Below, one piece after another: positions 10,803 through 22,164 of a stretch of DNA of 64,000 nucleotides; position 1 is the first letter of the stretch; each line of letters opens with the position of its first letter. The translations under genes and the position numbers were made by a program. The notes under the pieces were generated by a model. That model saw nothing but the letters and a program-made list of their open reading frames with translations. It was not told where the DNA came from and made no database searches. This DNA is from Undaria pinnatifida. Lineage: Eukaryota; Sar; Phaeophyceae; Laminariales; Alariaceae. The stretch covers positions 11,477,715 to 11,541,714 of the forward strand of contig JABAKD010000030.1 of NCBI GenBank assembly GCA_012845835.1, written 5' to 3'.

Positions 10803-11310
10803 TCTGTCATACGGATTAATTAATAAGTCGTTTTGGGGCCTACCTTCCACAGAGTCGGCGGCTGTTAGTGATAGTGGTACGATTTCATACCGGTCTAGGA
10901 TTATTTTCCTATATCCCCTTTAGGGCTCCTCTCTAAGTGAGTTCTTCGTACATTGTGCAAGTAAGCCCGGAGGACCCATCGTGTATCTCACGCCGAGTCG
11001 GAGAGCTGTTTTGTGACTATGGTACAATCAAATACTGATCTGCCATACGGATTAAGTTGTTTTGAGGCCTACCTTCCACAGAGTCGGGGGCTGTTAGGGA
11101 TAGTGGTACGATTTCACACCGGTCTAGGATTATTTTGTTTGTCTTGTGTGAGGCTTGATTATCCGCCTTTTTCCGTTTAGCTTGCCATTTCTCTGGTGTA
11201 AGTTCTCTGCGTTGAAAGTACCAATTGGATCGAGGGCATTTCTATATCCCCTTTATTATTTATTGGATCGAGAGCATTCTATGTCCCCTTTAGCGCCCCT
11301 CTCTAAGTCT
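10803..11310. repeat. Degenerate tandem repeats
   Basis: CATACGGATTAA...CTACCTTCCACAGAGTCGG...TACGATTTCA recurs at about 10806 and 11045. A second motif, TATCCCCTTTA...CTCTCTAAGT, recurs at about 10910, 11240 and 11290. These look like decayed LTR-type or satellite material; no coding region is seen. Confidence 0.65.
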
Positions 11311-11756
11311 GCATAATTCGTTGTTAATTTTTTTATATCTTCACCAGTTTAAGTGCCGCGTACATTGAAGTAGCTAATTGAGGACATGCAGTGTCGTCTT
11401 TTTTAGTTCTTTCCTGTAAGTGAGTTCTTCGTATTATATTTTGTAAACAAACATGGTAAGTTCTTCGCCTACTGCGGGAGTAAACACCGAGGGGTTTTCG
11501 AAGGCACAATCAACGGCGCCTTCCTTTTTCTCTTCCGTAAATTAAACATTTTCAACCATTCATTCCGTCCGATATCATTTTTATTGATGACATCACCTCT
11601 TTCCTTTCGCCTCGAAGCCTCGAGCCAAGCAGGTTCTCAAATTCTCCTTACGGCATTTCTGGCCTACTCTTACTTGGCGACGGTTTTAATGACAGTGTTT
11701 CGCCTATGCTTGCTTCCTTTGTTTATATGTTTTCCTTCCATCAAAGTGAACCTTTA

Positions 11757-12010
11757 GAACCTCATGTTCGTATTAAACTCTTGGCATTACTTTAAGCTTC
11801 AATTTCTTTATTACTACAACTTATTTCGTCGAGTGCTACCCTTCCTCACCCAAAGAATGGGCGCCATGGAATGTCAAATTATGATATTCAGAACCTCATA
11901 TTCGTATTAAACTCTCGGCATTACTTTAAACTTCAATAATGTCGAATCGAACAGCTACAACTTTTTCCCCTTTTTGTCCTCGTCCGAGTGCCGCCCTGCC
12001 CTACCCGAAG
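11757..12010. repeat. Tandem duplication of about 130 bp
   Basis: AGAACCTCATGTTCGTATTA...ACCC.AA..ATGGGCGCC occurs at about 11757 and 11890. The 182-codon frame beginning at 11939 starts inside the second copy and has no recognised domain. Confidence 0.75.
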
Positions 12011-12041
12011 CATGGGCGCCGGCGAATGCCGGCGCCCATGC
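12010..12041. other. Perfect 14-bp hairpin, 4-base loop
   Basis: GCATGGGCGCCGGC (12010-12023), loop GAAT, then its exact reverse complement (12028-12041). The stem is very GC-rich and lies at the end of the second 130-bp tandem copy; the first copy lacks the second arm. Confidence 0.9.
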
Positions 12042-12489
12042 GGAGCCCTTGTAGTAGGTCTAAAAAACAAAACCTCGGTTTCTTATCAGAGGGCCGGCGG
12101 CACAAAACACAAAGCAGGGGGAAGGTGTCCTTCACGATCAATGCAGCCGGCCAAAAAAGATCTAGTACTTGCAGCCTGCCCGATGAGCCGTATAGTTTTG
12201 TAATCTACGGACACAAGATTCAAGAATGTACGAGCGATATAGGGGATATGATATCGGGAAATGAGTGTTTTCTATTGGATGGTGGTGTGTTGTCAGAATG
12301 TCAGCCACCCCGCTGGAAACATGCCTTCTACGGTATGTTTAGTTCTGGGCTGATTCCGATGGGGTACGCCCTTTATATCAGTCTTGTTTTGGTCCAGTTT
12401 TTGCCCCTGATTTGTGGGTGGCTTCTGGCCGATCTTGACTCATCTCATATTTTCATTGTGATAATATACCCGGATACGCGACAATAATA

Positions 12490-13060
12490 TAATGGATTTT
12501 TCTACATATTGATCAACATCTGGGACTTCTCTTTTATCCGCTGCCACCGCGCGAGCAAGCCGACCCTGAGCATGGGTTTTCCCATCACACTAGTGTTAAA
12601 ACGATGGCCATTACATTAGAACCGTGCTCGGGGAGGTGAACGCGCTGGACCGGGGCTGACCCAAGACGTTTTTTTCCCGGGATGCTTCAGCAGCGATTTT
12701 TCTTCGTCATCGACCTCCACCCTACACGACAGTGACGGAACCCGCACGTACACCAGCAGCAACAGAGAGCGGAGGGGGAAGGGGGGGGGGCGGGGATGGG
12801 ACTGAGGGAGGGGGGAAGGGGAAAGAAGGGAGGAAGGGGGGAGGGGGGGAAGGGGGAGCGTCATGCCCAAGAGACTGAAGTCTGGGTTTGGCCATCATCG
12901 TATTGAAATTTGTGGGCCTTCTAATGGCCATCACAAGATAGCGTAAGACCGCCCTGACTTCTTCGCCATGTACATTGTTGCGTTCTCTCCCAGGTGCCAT
13001 TGATGATGGACGTGATACCCTCTGTTAGCCCAATGCCATCCTTAGCCAGTTCCTAGGGTC
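12490..13060. other. Purine-rich stretch, no gene
   Basis: From about 12765 to 12860 the plus strand is nearly pure G and A (GGGGAAGG-type). No conserved protein was recognised in the proline-rich minus-strand frames that cover it. Confidence 0.5.
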
Positions 13061-13061
13061 T

Positions 13062-13268
13062 GCTAGTATGACATTTTTCTTTCTTTTCTTTTTCTTTTTC
13101 TTTTTTCTTTTCTTCTCTCCTTCTTTTTTCCTTGCTTTCTTGTCTTGTCTTTTCTTGCTTTTCTTGTCTTTTTCTTCTCTTTGCTTACCTTTTTCGTTTT
13201 GTTTCGTTTTTCTTCTCTTTTCTTTCCTTTCCTTTATATTCTTTTCTTTTCTTTGTTTCTTTTTCTCC
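13062..13268. repeat. Polypyrimidine tract of about 200 bp
   Basis: The plus strand is almost entirely T and C (TTTTCTT units). The resulting Phe/Leu/Ser and Lys/Glu/Arg frames are compositional artefacts. Confidence 0.9.
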
Positions 13269-13514
13269 AATAATATTTGACTTACGCGTGTCGTGCGTAT
13301 GCGTAGTGATAAATACTACGTGTAATATATACATACGTGGTAGTCTTCCTTGGGTGGCAATCGGAATATTTGGTTTCTCCAGGCGTGAGTAGTGACACGT
13401 ATGCACCTGCCTGGACCTGGCACATCGTAGACTGACTCCCGATTTCACTTTTTTTAGATGTTTCTGGTGGAGGCATGAACTGCGTCAGCTGTGATATATG
13501 CGTGTACCACCTTG

Positions 13515-13770
<256 letters not shown>

Positions 13771-13842
13771 ATGGTGATCTGATGATGCTGTTGTTGTAGC
13801 CTATAATACCAGGTATTTCCAGATCTTCCCGGAAAATACCAG

Positions 13843-14468
13843 GGCTTTTCACGGGTTGGGTCAAATATCGCGGGTCGGGTCGGGTCGGGTCGGGTCAGCT
13901 CTGACCCGACCCGACCCGTGAGAATTGCGAGACGTCTTCACCCCAACCGACCTGACCCGCGAGAATCTCGCGACCTCTTGACCCGACCCGACCCGACCCG
14001 CGAGATTTTTTAAAACCTCCTGACTGACCCGACCCGACCCGACCCGCGAGATTTTGAAAACCTCCTGACCCGACCCGACCCGAACCGACCCGCGAGGTTT
14101 CGAAATCCTCCTGGCCCGACCCGACCCGACCCGACCCGCCACAATTCGGGTGACCCGCGAGATGCAGGCTTCATGCGGTTCAGGTCGACTTGACCCGTGA
14201 CATTTCTTACGGGTCAAAGTCGAAAAGTCACCGGGTCAAAGTATGTATAATACCTCGGTCGGTTGGCTGGTCCTTATTGGTCCCTCGTACTTTTTCCAGT
14301 ATGTCGTGTTCTCTGTTTTTTTACCGGCATTGTTTGCAGCTGATGATTATTCACATGTCACGTGGTGTGCGCGCAAAAAATGATAAAGAAACCGCAACCC
14401 ACATGCATGGGCATGCCCGTACCGCTAGACCACCAGGTTGACCCGAGGAGCGACCCGACGAGCGATTT
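13843..14468 (-). mobile_element. SINE-like element with tRNA-like head and GGGTC body, inverted copy
   Basis: Read on the minus strand it begins with two GTCGGGTCGCTC-type units, then the tRNA-like head GGTGGTCTAGCGGTACGGGC and GGGTTGCGGTTTC. The same unique body as the 5.66 kb copy follows (TGCAAACAATGCCGGTAAAA, GTACGAGGGACCAA), then (GGGTC)n units, then GACCC...GTGAAAAGCCCTGG. Its head is closer to a real tRNA A box than that of the other copy (TGGTCTAGCGG). Confidence 0.65.
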
Positions 14469-14469
14469 T

Positions 14470-15290
14470 TTTATTTCAAAATTTACGGTTTTCCCCCTTG
14501 CAAGTTTGGCCTCTCATGTCTTTACGAGCTCCCTTGTTTGTTGTTTGCTGTTTTTGGTTTTTGTTTGTGTTTTGAGCTTGTGGGGCAGGACAGCAGTTCG
14601 TTGTGGGGTAGAACCGATAATTGGCGTTGGTCTACCATGACGAGCTGGACAGGGAGTCGGATTCAGGCGCTCTCGTTGCATCGGAAGGTCGGCAGCGATG
14701 GATGGCTTCCGACGCGCGGGTTGATGAGCAGAGAGAACTTCCCTTTCTTCATGCTCTATGCCTGGGCTCTTCAGAAGGTCAGCTTGTACTCGTACCATGG
14801 CTTATCCATCACGTCGGTACGTGCTGCCTGGTGTGGTACCTCGTGGAACGTAGATCTAGGTTAAGGCTCTGTAGGGTGTCGGCATTCCCGCCTGCAATGA
14901 TTACACGTAAATATTGCCACTTACGACGTGCAAGAGAGCTTATTGCGATCAATGTTACGCAACACGCAAGTGCTTCTTCCATGAGCTCGCTTGCTTGCTT
15001 CCACAGGAATAATGAAACCTGCTGTGTCACTTCGTACACACTTCAGATACCAGTAGTCTACCTGCTGGTACACTACCGTCGTAGAAGCAATTCAAAGTTC
15101 TGTTTGCTGTTTGCGGGACTTACTACCAGGGGCACGCGCGGTAAAGGTCGGGACGGGAAATTGTGGTCAGGGCGGGAACGGGACGGGAAAGGCAAACTGC
15201 TGCGTGAAAAAATCGTTCCCGACCGCGCACGATTCCAACTTTTCCCATTCCAACCGTCTGAGGACGACACCCCGGACAATAGCCTATTGA
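14470..15290. other. No gene recognised
   Basis: A 230-codon frame runs through 14621-15313 but shows no recognisable domain, and its C-terminal part is a GGGACGGGAA-type low-complexity repeat (15140-15260). It is left uncalled. Confidence 0.35.
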
Positions 15291-15465
15291 ATATACCTAT
15301 TGAATGTCAATAAGTTGGGGTATTGGATATGGATACCTTTACCTACTGATACGTTCGATAGGTATGCGAATTTGTCGATCGATGCCCATTGCTTGGACCA
15401 CTAGGTCCACAGAAATTGGTACAATGGAGTATTGTTCTTAAGACAGATTTGTGAATCGGTCTATC
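15290..15465. repeat. TCGATA-rich repeat, same class as 23.66-25.44 kb
   Basis: It contains GATAGGTATGCGAATTTGTC, GATCGATGCCCATTG and CCACTAGGTCCA, the same style of motif as the long array right of the retroelement. It borders the second helicase fragment. Confidence 0.55.
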
Positions 15466-15469
15466 GAGA

Positions 15470-15795
15470 CCTAGCAGACACGGCGGAGGGGCTTGAGAGG
15501 GACCTTTACTTAGCTAAGGGAGCCAAGGTCATGCTCACGAAGAACCTGTACCAACAAGCTGGACTCGTGAACGGCATTCGAGGCCAAGTCGTCGAGTTGG
15601 CGTTTGCAGACGACGGGCCCCGCCGAACCTCCCCCTTTACGTTGTCGTCTTAGGGTTAGGGGGTACTCAGGGGGGGAATGGTCGTCTCAGGAGAGATATA
15701 GAGGGTGTGTGCCGATTTCTCCCGTAGACACTACTTGGCAGGACGGGGGAACGCAGGTCAGGACGCAACTGCCGTTGAGGCTCTGCTGGGCCAAA
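15470..15795 (+). pseudogene. PIF1-like helicase, second C-terminal fragment
   Basis: It matches 7135-7455 closely (LERDLYLAKGAKVMLTKNLY, LVNGIRGQVVELAFADDG). It lost a base in GGGCCCCGCCG and carries a short replacement, CTTAGGGTTAGGG, where the first copy has CAAGTTCAGA. It lacks motif VI because sequence from about 7455 to 7765 of the first copy is deleted. Clearly non-functional. Confidence 0.8.
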
Positions 15796-15935
15796 CGTCA
15801 CATCGGCTCTATTCCACCTGTGGTGCCCCTCGCAATCACACGAACCAATGGCCCGTGGACGCACACGTCTGACAACAGTTACATATATCAGCTGTCGCTC
15901 GTTTTAGCGACAGCTTTAGTATCTTTTTTCGAGTC
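15795..15935 (+). repeat. Right part of helicase unit, second copy, with 10-bp hairpin
   Basis: It matches 7765-7905. The hairpin AGCTGTCGCT-CGTTTT-AGCGACAGCT lies at about 15891-15916. Confidence 0.7.
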
Positions 15936-15942
15936 TTTCAGG

Positions 15943-15980
15943 TGGAGGCTGGCGTCGAAAGCTCGACATTGCCAGTTGGG
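15943..15980 (-). repeat. Short inverted copy of 18067-18103
   Basis: GGAGGCTGGCGTCGAAAGCT followed by CGACATTGCCAGTTGG is the reverse complement of sequence near the 3' end of the DIRS-type element, so a scrap of that element sits at the junction of the helicase unit and its inverted flank. Confidence 0.75.
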
Positions 15981-15984
15981 CTGC

Positions 15985-16417
15985 TGTCGCCCTTCTGGCG
16001 TTGGCGCACGGACCGAGTTAGGGTCAATCGCCCCCAACGGACGTCTCTCCATGATGACCTACTCTCACCACGAAACAGCAGTAGATACACTCAGCGGACA
16101 CACCCCTAGCGGGCACACACTCTCCATGCCCGCTCTCCGCTGGCCACTATTGTCGCCCGCTGCGCCCGTTGTCTGTGTGCTGCCCGCTGTGTGAGCGCTG
16201 TGTGCCAGCTGTGTGAGCGGTGTGTGCTGATGTTTTTGCCCGTGTGGTCTGCTGTGTGTGCTCCGTGGTGGTCTGCCTCCACCTGCAGTCTAAACTCGAA
16301 TGATTCCACACCAAAATCAAGTCTAGTCGAAGACACGCACGCAATTTTTTTTTTTTTCATGGGAGCCTATATTGCGAGGCCCAGGTGTAGATTAGAAACT
16401 CGCTTCGCTCGAATAAA
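15985..16417 (-). repeat. Inverted copy of the helicase-unit left flank
   Basis: It matches the reverse complement of 6571-7130, including GGCCCAGGTGTAGATTAGAA and the short CACACAGC-type repeats. In this copy the left flank lies to the right of the helicase piece and is inverted, so the unit has been rearranged. Confidence 0.85.
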
Positions 16418-16504
16418 CACATATTTCTGCACTGTAGTACTCAGCACAAACGCATACACGACACATCTAACGCAAATATCGTGTACTAGAGGAGCACCAC
16501 TATA

Positions 16505-17115
16505 TATATGACTTACAGTATATACATGATAAACTGATGCATTCTTTCCGAAACCGTCACATTTATCCTCTTAAAGGATGTCTAGTTTCCACCCACAGAT
16601 GAAGCTGCCCCGCCCGACCCCCCCCCCCCCCCCCCCATGATAAACTGGTGCATTCTTTCCGGAACCGTCAGATTTATCCCCTTAAAGGATTTATAGCTTC
16701 CACGCACAAATTGAGCTGCCCCACCCGCCCCCCCCCCCTCCCCCCCCCCCCCCCCCCCCCCCGCTCCCTTTTGATCAAAACCAGGTTCCCACGTCCTTAT
16801 AAACCCCGCCCCCCCCCCTCACCGGTTATTCGACTTGCAGGATTCACTTGATAAACTGATGCATTTCCTTCCACAGCTGTCAGATTTTGTCCCCCTCAGA
16901 AACGGGTTTTATAATTTCCGCGCACAGACTGACTAACATCACCCTGTTGACCCTGATAGCCACACTGTACGTAGTTGCAAGGGGAGTCGCCGACCTATAT
17001 CCTTAATGAGGACACACAACCCGTAATACGCGCGATCGGAGTATCACACACAGCTTGCAAACGACAAAATATTCGATCTCACAGCTGGAGTGTATTTTTA
17101 TTTTCTTAATATACA
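16505..17115. repeat. C-rich tandem repeats and dispersed family (copies at 36.2 and 41.3 kb)
   Basis: TGATAAACTGATGCATT...CCGTCA.ATTT...CTTAAAGGAT occurs at about 16530, 16640 and 16850; the first two copies end in long C tracts (16619-16637, 16729-16762). The segment 16845-17115, ending AGCTGGAGTGTATTTTTATT, recurs inverted at 36245-36515 and partly at 41310-41400. Confidence 0.8.
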
Positions 17116-17640
17116 TACCGCCAATATATATGTACTTTGCGGCCAAGCAGCAATATTATGGACAACTCTCTCTCCTGCAGTTTCAGATTGCGCGAATACC
17201 GAGCTAAGTGTGGGACCCAAAAAAAAACACTGCGTCTACTTACTAGCACCCGTCATCACACCAACGCCTGCACTGCATAGTGCAAATTCCATACGAAGAA
17301 GAAATGGACGCATCTCCAGCGTGGAGACATGCGCGCATGTTCGCGAAGCAAGGTAATCAAACCGACATCGCACGAACGCCTGCATTGCACAATGCAGCTT
17401 CCCCACGGAAAAGGGCGCACTCGAGCTTGGAGACGTGCGCGAGCCACCCTGATGACATAAACAGGGACCCTGAGCACCACACATAAAATCAAAACCCAAA
17501 CGCGCAACCTACGACACCGGGGCGGCTGAACACCGCCCCTTAGGTACGTGTAGCTAACAGCAACGAACACTCTGCCCGCGTTGCTGCGACCGCCTCATTC
17601 CCCCTCCACTGACTCCCTCAAAAAGCACGGGCGGGTGGGT

Positions 17641-17878
17641 GGGAAATCAGCCTGTCCATCACACCTTGAACCTGTCTCGCTGACGATGCTTCTCTCTTCT
17701 CTGCGTGCTTCGCTTGCTAGTCAGCAGCCAGACAGACTGACCCAAGGTTCCCTCTACTACCAGGACAAGTACAAGTAACCACCCGCGTTGATCTCCTTGG
17801 TAAACGTGCAATAACCCCAAACTTCTTCCGTACATACAAAACTCTTATTTTCTCGTGCCTCGCTAATAATACGCTTTT
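17641..17878. repeat. Left terminal direct repeat of the DIRS-type element
   Basis: It starts GAAATCAGCCTGTC, runs through CACACCTTGAACCTGTCTCG and GTGCAATAACCCCAAACTTC, and ends TAATAATACGC. It matches the right copy at roughly 90 percent by eye. Confidence 0.85.
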
Positions 17879-17914
17879 TATATGTGTACTTTGCTTTCGA
17901 AGTTGTATCATATT

Positions 17915-18040
17915 AATGCGCACCCCCCGCTCGGAACACGGGGGACGGAGAGAGGGGCAGGCCCCCGGGCTGCTCCGAACACGGGGGGCGGAGAGAGGGG
18001 CAGGCCCCCGGGGCTGCTCCAACAGCAGCCCCACGCTATC
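17915..18040. repeat. Tandem duplication inside the element
   Basis: GAACACGGGGG.CGGAGAGAGG followed by GGCAGGCCCCCGGG and GCTGCTCC occurs twice, offset by about 50 bp. Confidence 0.8.
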
Positions 18041-18297
18041 GTCCGTAACCCTGAGTCGACTTCGATCCCAACTGGCAATGTCGAGCTTTCGACGCCAGCC
18101 TCCAACAATGGTACTTGGCTCAGCTTACGGACGCATTGCGTCCCCCCCCTACCCCCTTTTGCTGTACCCTAGGATGCGCACGTCGAGATCCAACTTCTCA
18201 TTTTTTTCCGCCTGGCACCAATAATAAGGTTACGTACTAACTGAAGCAGGTACGTCGACTCCTACGCCTCCAGCTTTGGAATGGGGTTAACTTGCCC

Positions 18298-19422
18298 CTA
18301 ATCTGTACCCTGCCCTGGCTGGATCCCGTTGCCCATCCCCTCTTGGGCCATTACGTTTGCTACCCAGCTGGCATCCTTCCCGTGGCTACGAACGTACGCC
18401 TTATACGCATCAGACTCCCACCAGCCCTCCCGTTGCAACGTCTCTGGGGAGGCACCCCCTGCTGACAAGTGCGTTGCGCCTCCAATCCTAAGGGAGTGCA
18501 GAGCATACTCATCCGCCCGCACGTCCGCCGACGCAACCACTTCTCGCAGGGCTACCGTCGCTTTTTGCTCCGTCCACATGGACCATCTGCCACCACCGCT
18601 GCCATACGCCACCAGGGGAGCCGACGAGGGCAAAATCAAGTAGCAAGACATCAACTCGAGCATAAACTCGACAGCACCGCCACCGGCCCCCACGGGCCTC
18701 GGTGAACCCGCCCGAACGCGCGAAATAACCGCCCCTTTGCGCAACTGGTCGCCCTTTGAGACCCACGAAATCGAACCTCGACGCGGTCGGCTCTTGACCA
18801 TTGCGCCACCCCCAACTGTGCCCGACCGCGAACGAAAGCCGCGTCTGCCCGCCGTAAACAATACGTTTCGTGAGTACGCGACCGGGTTTCCGCGAACATT
18901 TCGGACGCGCGGGTCCAACAACAAAACGACGCACACAACGCAAGCCACAACACGCGCCCCCCGTTACGCCAAGCAGGGATCAAAGTTTCGCCAGCGAGCA
19001 ACATAACCCACGACACGGGCGGACGCACGGTCGCCTGATTACCCACTTCGGTATGCGAGCGCGCCGCACCTTTGAGGGCGCTCGCGATGACGGGGTGAGT
19101 GGTGTCGAGCTCGAAACTGCGTGAAATGAGATGAAAAAACTTGATGGCCGACAGATGGCTTTCGATGGTCGCCGACCGCAGTTTCTTGGTAGCAAACGCG
19201 TACGCTACGTACTCAAAACAAATGCCACACGTTGGTCATACCGTCGATGCCGCGATCAAGAAAGACGGGAACGCCAGAACGTACCCAAAAGCCTACCCAT
19301 GCTCCAAAATGCCCCAAATAAGCTCGCTCAGTCGAGGCCGCAACGGCGTGTCGCATGAGTCCGAGGCCAACACCGAAGTACAAAGAGAAATGCCGATGGT
19401 CCCCAGTTCCCGAACCTGCCAC
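18298..19422 (-). pseudogene. Tyrosine recombinase of the DIRS-type element
   Basis: The C-terminal frame (18298-18948) contains ALHSLRIGGATHLSAGG, with the H-x-x-R of tyrosine recombinases (H at about 18498). GWWESDAYKAYVR follows with the conserved Trp and the candidate nucleophile Tyr. Upstream, in a second frame, CCWTRASEMF supplies the first Arg box. Further upstream, AASTERAYLGHFGAWVGFW looks like the N-terminal SAM-like DNA-binding part. The domain is spread over at least three frames, so it is broken, although the catalytic boxes remain recognisable. Confidence 0.75.
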
Positions 19423-20042
19423 GGGATGTTGGAACGAACGGCGCGCAAATTATCAAGAACGGAGCCGCGATCCCAGCGAGAGATACCGTCGCCGGCAGCG
19501 TTGTGGATACCACGCACATGCGTCGCCTCGAAATGCCATCCAGATGACACTTCGAGAACGCCGAGGAGACGCATGAGGGCACCGGAACGCGGTTCTAGCC
19601 CCCCCCGACACCGCCACACCCAATGCACGGCGGCCTCGTTGTCTCTTCGCAACAAAACATAATCTCCCGTCGCTGACGGTCCATCGGCACACGAAGACAC
19701 TAGGACAAATGCCGACACAACCATGCCCAAAAGTTCAAGCACGTTGATAGATAAGTCGTCCATGCCGCGGACGGACTTACTCGAGCCGCAAAACCGTGAC
19801 TGTTCCTGGGCTGTGAGGTCATAGCGCCAGTAAACATCGGTTTCGAGACAGTATCCTCCGACGGCGGTTTTTGGCGCGTCCAAAAACAACGTACGTTGTG
19901 CCGGGCGCTCCAGCAAATGATACATCGGCGCCGACAACACCCCGCCGCGCGCGTCAACACATTTCTCAACAAACCACCGCCAGAACTCGAGATCCGCATG
20001 GAACTCGGGCCCAAGGGTAACACGCCGCCCCGGATTGGCCAT
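19293..20042 (-). CDS. RNase H domain of the DIRS-type element
   Basis: A 249-codon open frame. It contains the RNase H-like acidic positions in order: FLDAPKTAVGGYC, SINVLELLGMVV, LLRRDNEAAVHWVW and NAAGDGISRW. It follows the RT and precedes the recombinase, as in DIRS/Ngaro elements. The ATG at 20042 is unlikely to be a real start, since the domain is normally fused to the RT; the upstream fusion is broken by frameshift. Confidence 0.75.
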   Translation of the reverse strand: MANPGRRVTLGPEFHADLEFWRWFVEKCVDARGGVLSAPMYHLLERPAQRTLFLDAPKTAVGGYCLETDVYWRYDLTAQEQSRFCGSSKSVRGMDDLSINVLELLGMVVSAFVLVSSCADGPSATGDYVLLRRDNEAAVHWVWRCRGGLEPRSGALMRLLGVLEVSSGWHFEATHVRGIHNAAGDGISRWDRGSVLDNLRAVRSNIPWQVRELGTIGISLCTSVLASDSCDTPLRPRLSELIWGILEHG

Positions 20043-21357
20043 TCAGCCAGCGAAGTAAGTGATCACCGGCTGCTATGCGCGGCATCCCAACCGAAGCCAA
20101 CAAACGATGCACGAAAAAAGACCCGGTACAAACGGCAAAAGAGATGTGCATGAGGAAACCCGCCAGCTGCGACACCTGCTAGTCGGGGGCCACTCCGCTG
20201 AAAGCAATCGCAGCTTGAGACATTTATGTGGCGGCGACGTCACCGTAAGCGCCTCTGTGTCCACCAAACAGCCCAGCACTTCGAGACGCGTGTCTCAGTT
20301 AGTGATTTTGCTGGCGAACAAAAGAGGAGGGTCGGACGCACCACGTACGCCCAACAAGCGAAAGTAGTCCGACGCCAAGGACTGCACAGCCTGCATACAG
20401 CGACGACCGTCCGGCCACCACTGAACCTAGACAAGAATGCCGTCGTCTACGTAGTACCGCACGAGAAAACGACTCCCGGCGTAGCCGCCGCTACCGGAAA
20501 CGGTTCGACAATCACGAGGGAGGGGCCTAACCGAACCCCCCCGCGGCGGGGCAAGACGCACATGTTCGACGGCAGCCGCCCCTTGTGGGGAAACGGCCGC
20601 ATCTTGAAACGTAGAGTGGGTGTGGGCATGTTCCAGCGCAGAAGCCATCATCCCGCAGAACCAGGGGCTATTACGTCACCCGAATTGCAAGCGAAGATCC
20701 ACAACTACGTATTCGCCCATCGCGTACCCAAACACCGGCGCCCCTACCGGGTCAAGTAACTAAGACTTGAAGAAAGGCGTATTTCACGTCAACGCGACTA
20801 AGGACGATTCTAGCTGTGGGACCGTGCATTTGCCGCAAAAACAACACCCGTAACAACACATCCCGAAGCACATGACCGAGCTCGCAGGATGGGGCGGAGG
20901 AAAAATCGGCATCGTCGTTAACGCTGGAATGGCCGCCCGCGCGCGCAAACGTGAGATCGTGAATGATGCGAAACTCAGGCACGACGGCCAACGGCGAAAC
21001 ACGTAAACCCCGAATATCAGACGTGGAACTCAATTTAAACACCAAAGCCCGACCGTGCACAACATCAGCACATATATTTCGGTGAACAGCAACGGCATGG
21101 GCGGCGACGCTCGGGTGGTTACCGTATGCAAGCTCAGCAGTCAGATTACCCCCCCGCACAACACACCGGGGAGCCCGGTGCCAAAACGCGGAGCAACTGG
21201 TCAACACGAGGGAAGTTCTTGACGGTACCAAATCAGTGACGAACAATGTGAGGATGAGTATGTGGGGCAATGCGAGCGGATCCGACAGCAAACGTAAACA
21301 ATTCAACACTGCCGGCACAGGCTCGCAAAAGAGACGACCCCGTGCTGGCAACCACAT
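20043..21357 (-). pseudogene. Reverse transcriptase of the DIRS-type element
   Basis: The frame 20752-21357 carries FRIIHDLTFARAGGHSSVND and LSRVDVKYAFLQV, the first catalytic Asp motif. After a frame change come DPVGAPVFGYAMGEY and, past an in-frame TGA, SPWFCGMMASALEHA. The catalytic box FLVRYYVDDGILV lies near 20440. EVLGCLVDTEALTV follows in yet another frame (20073-20279). Motif order and the YVDD box identify an RT; the frame changes show it is inactive. Confidence 0.78.
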
Positions 21358-21576
21358 CGAGATTCGCGGAACCTGTTGACGATACCGACCGCGCTACGCT
21401 ATCCTGCGCGGCGCGCCCCGCCTCAGCCGCCAAATCCAACTGGGCGTACGCGCGCTCGTCGTCGGTCGAGCCGTGTCCGCACCCCGAGTCAGAATCCGGA
21501 CGTCGCACACGCTCGCTATGGCTAACTGTGTGTCTGCGCGCGACCGATAAGCCAGTTCCTACAATGCGCGCCGAGA

Positions 21577-22160
21577 CTAACGGACACTCACGCGCGCGCT
21601 CCCCATGGTTACCTCTATTCCCGAAAACGACGGATCCCAGAGCAACGGGTACACGCTCGCGCCCAACGCCGCCTTCGCCCGCCAGCGCCCCCAACGCACG
21701 CCCACGCAATCTCCCGTGACTCCGCGCACGGCCGGTACTTTCGGCGCTCCGCCAACCTCGACCTTCGACGCAACAATCCCACCAACCGCCAACGCCGCAG
21801 CCGCGCCCCCCGAGGATGGATCCAACACGCGGCCGCCACCCTCAATTGTCGACGCAGCCGCTATATCCACCGCCGGCGCCGTAGCTGCGCCCGCAAAGGT
21901 TGGCCCCACTTGGCGGCAGGGTCCGTGTCTTCATCCAGAACCAGAACCAGCGCCTCTACCCCCGTCGCCCCCCCTGTTGCCCCCCGCGGGGAGGACCGCA
22001 CGCAGCGACAACGCCCGCGACCCTCCCCCCCCGCGGCCACGCTTCCACGGCCTTCATCCCTGCGAGCGGGTGGAGATGGCGAGGATGCCGAGGCCGCGGA
22101 GGGCTCGAGCAGGAACTTACACGGCGGGGGGCTCGTGCAGGAACTTACACGGAGACCAGT
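21577..22160 (-). other. Proline/alanine-rich linker region of the element
   Basis: High GC, several overlapping open frames and no identifiable domain. It lies between the gag-like frame and the RT and contains two close copies of CAGGAACTTACACGG near 22110 and 22140. Confidence 0.4.
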
Positions 22161-22164
22161 TGCA

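Noticed and set aside
11939..12487. 182-codon open frame with a hydrophobic C-terminus
   Set aside because: It starts inside a tandem repeat, crosses the 14-bp hairpin and has no recognised family; possible but unsupported.
14621..15313. 230-codon open frame
   Set aside because: No domain, and its last third is GGGACGGGAA low-complexity sequence shared with other sites.
18770..18830. tRNA gene on the minus strand (TGGCGCAATGGTCAAGAG and GGTTCGATTTC boxes)
   Set aside because: The two boxes are only about 13 bases apart, leaving no room for an anticodon arm, and the site lies within the recombinase region. Probably chance or a fragment.
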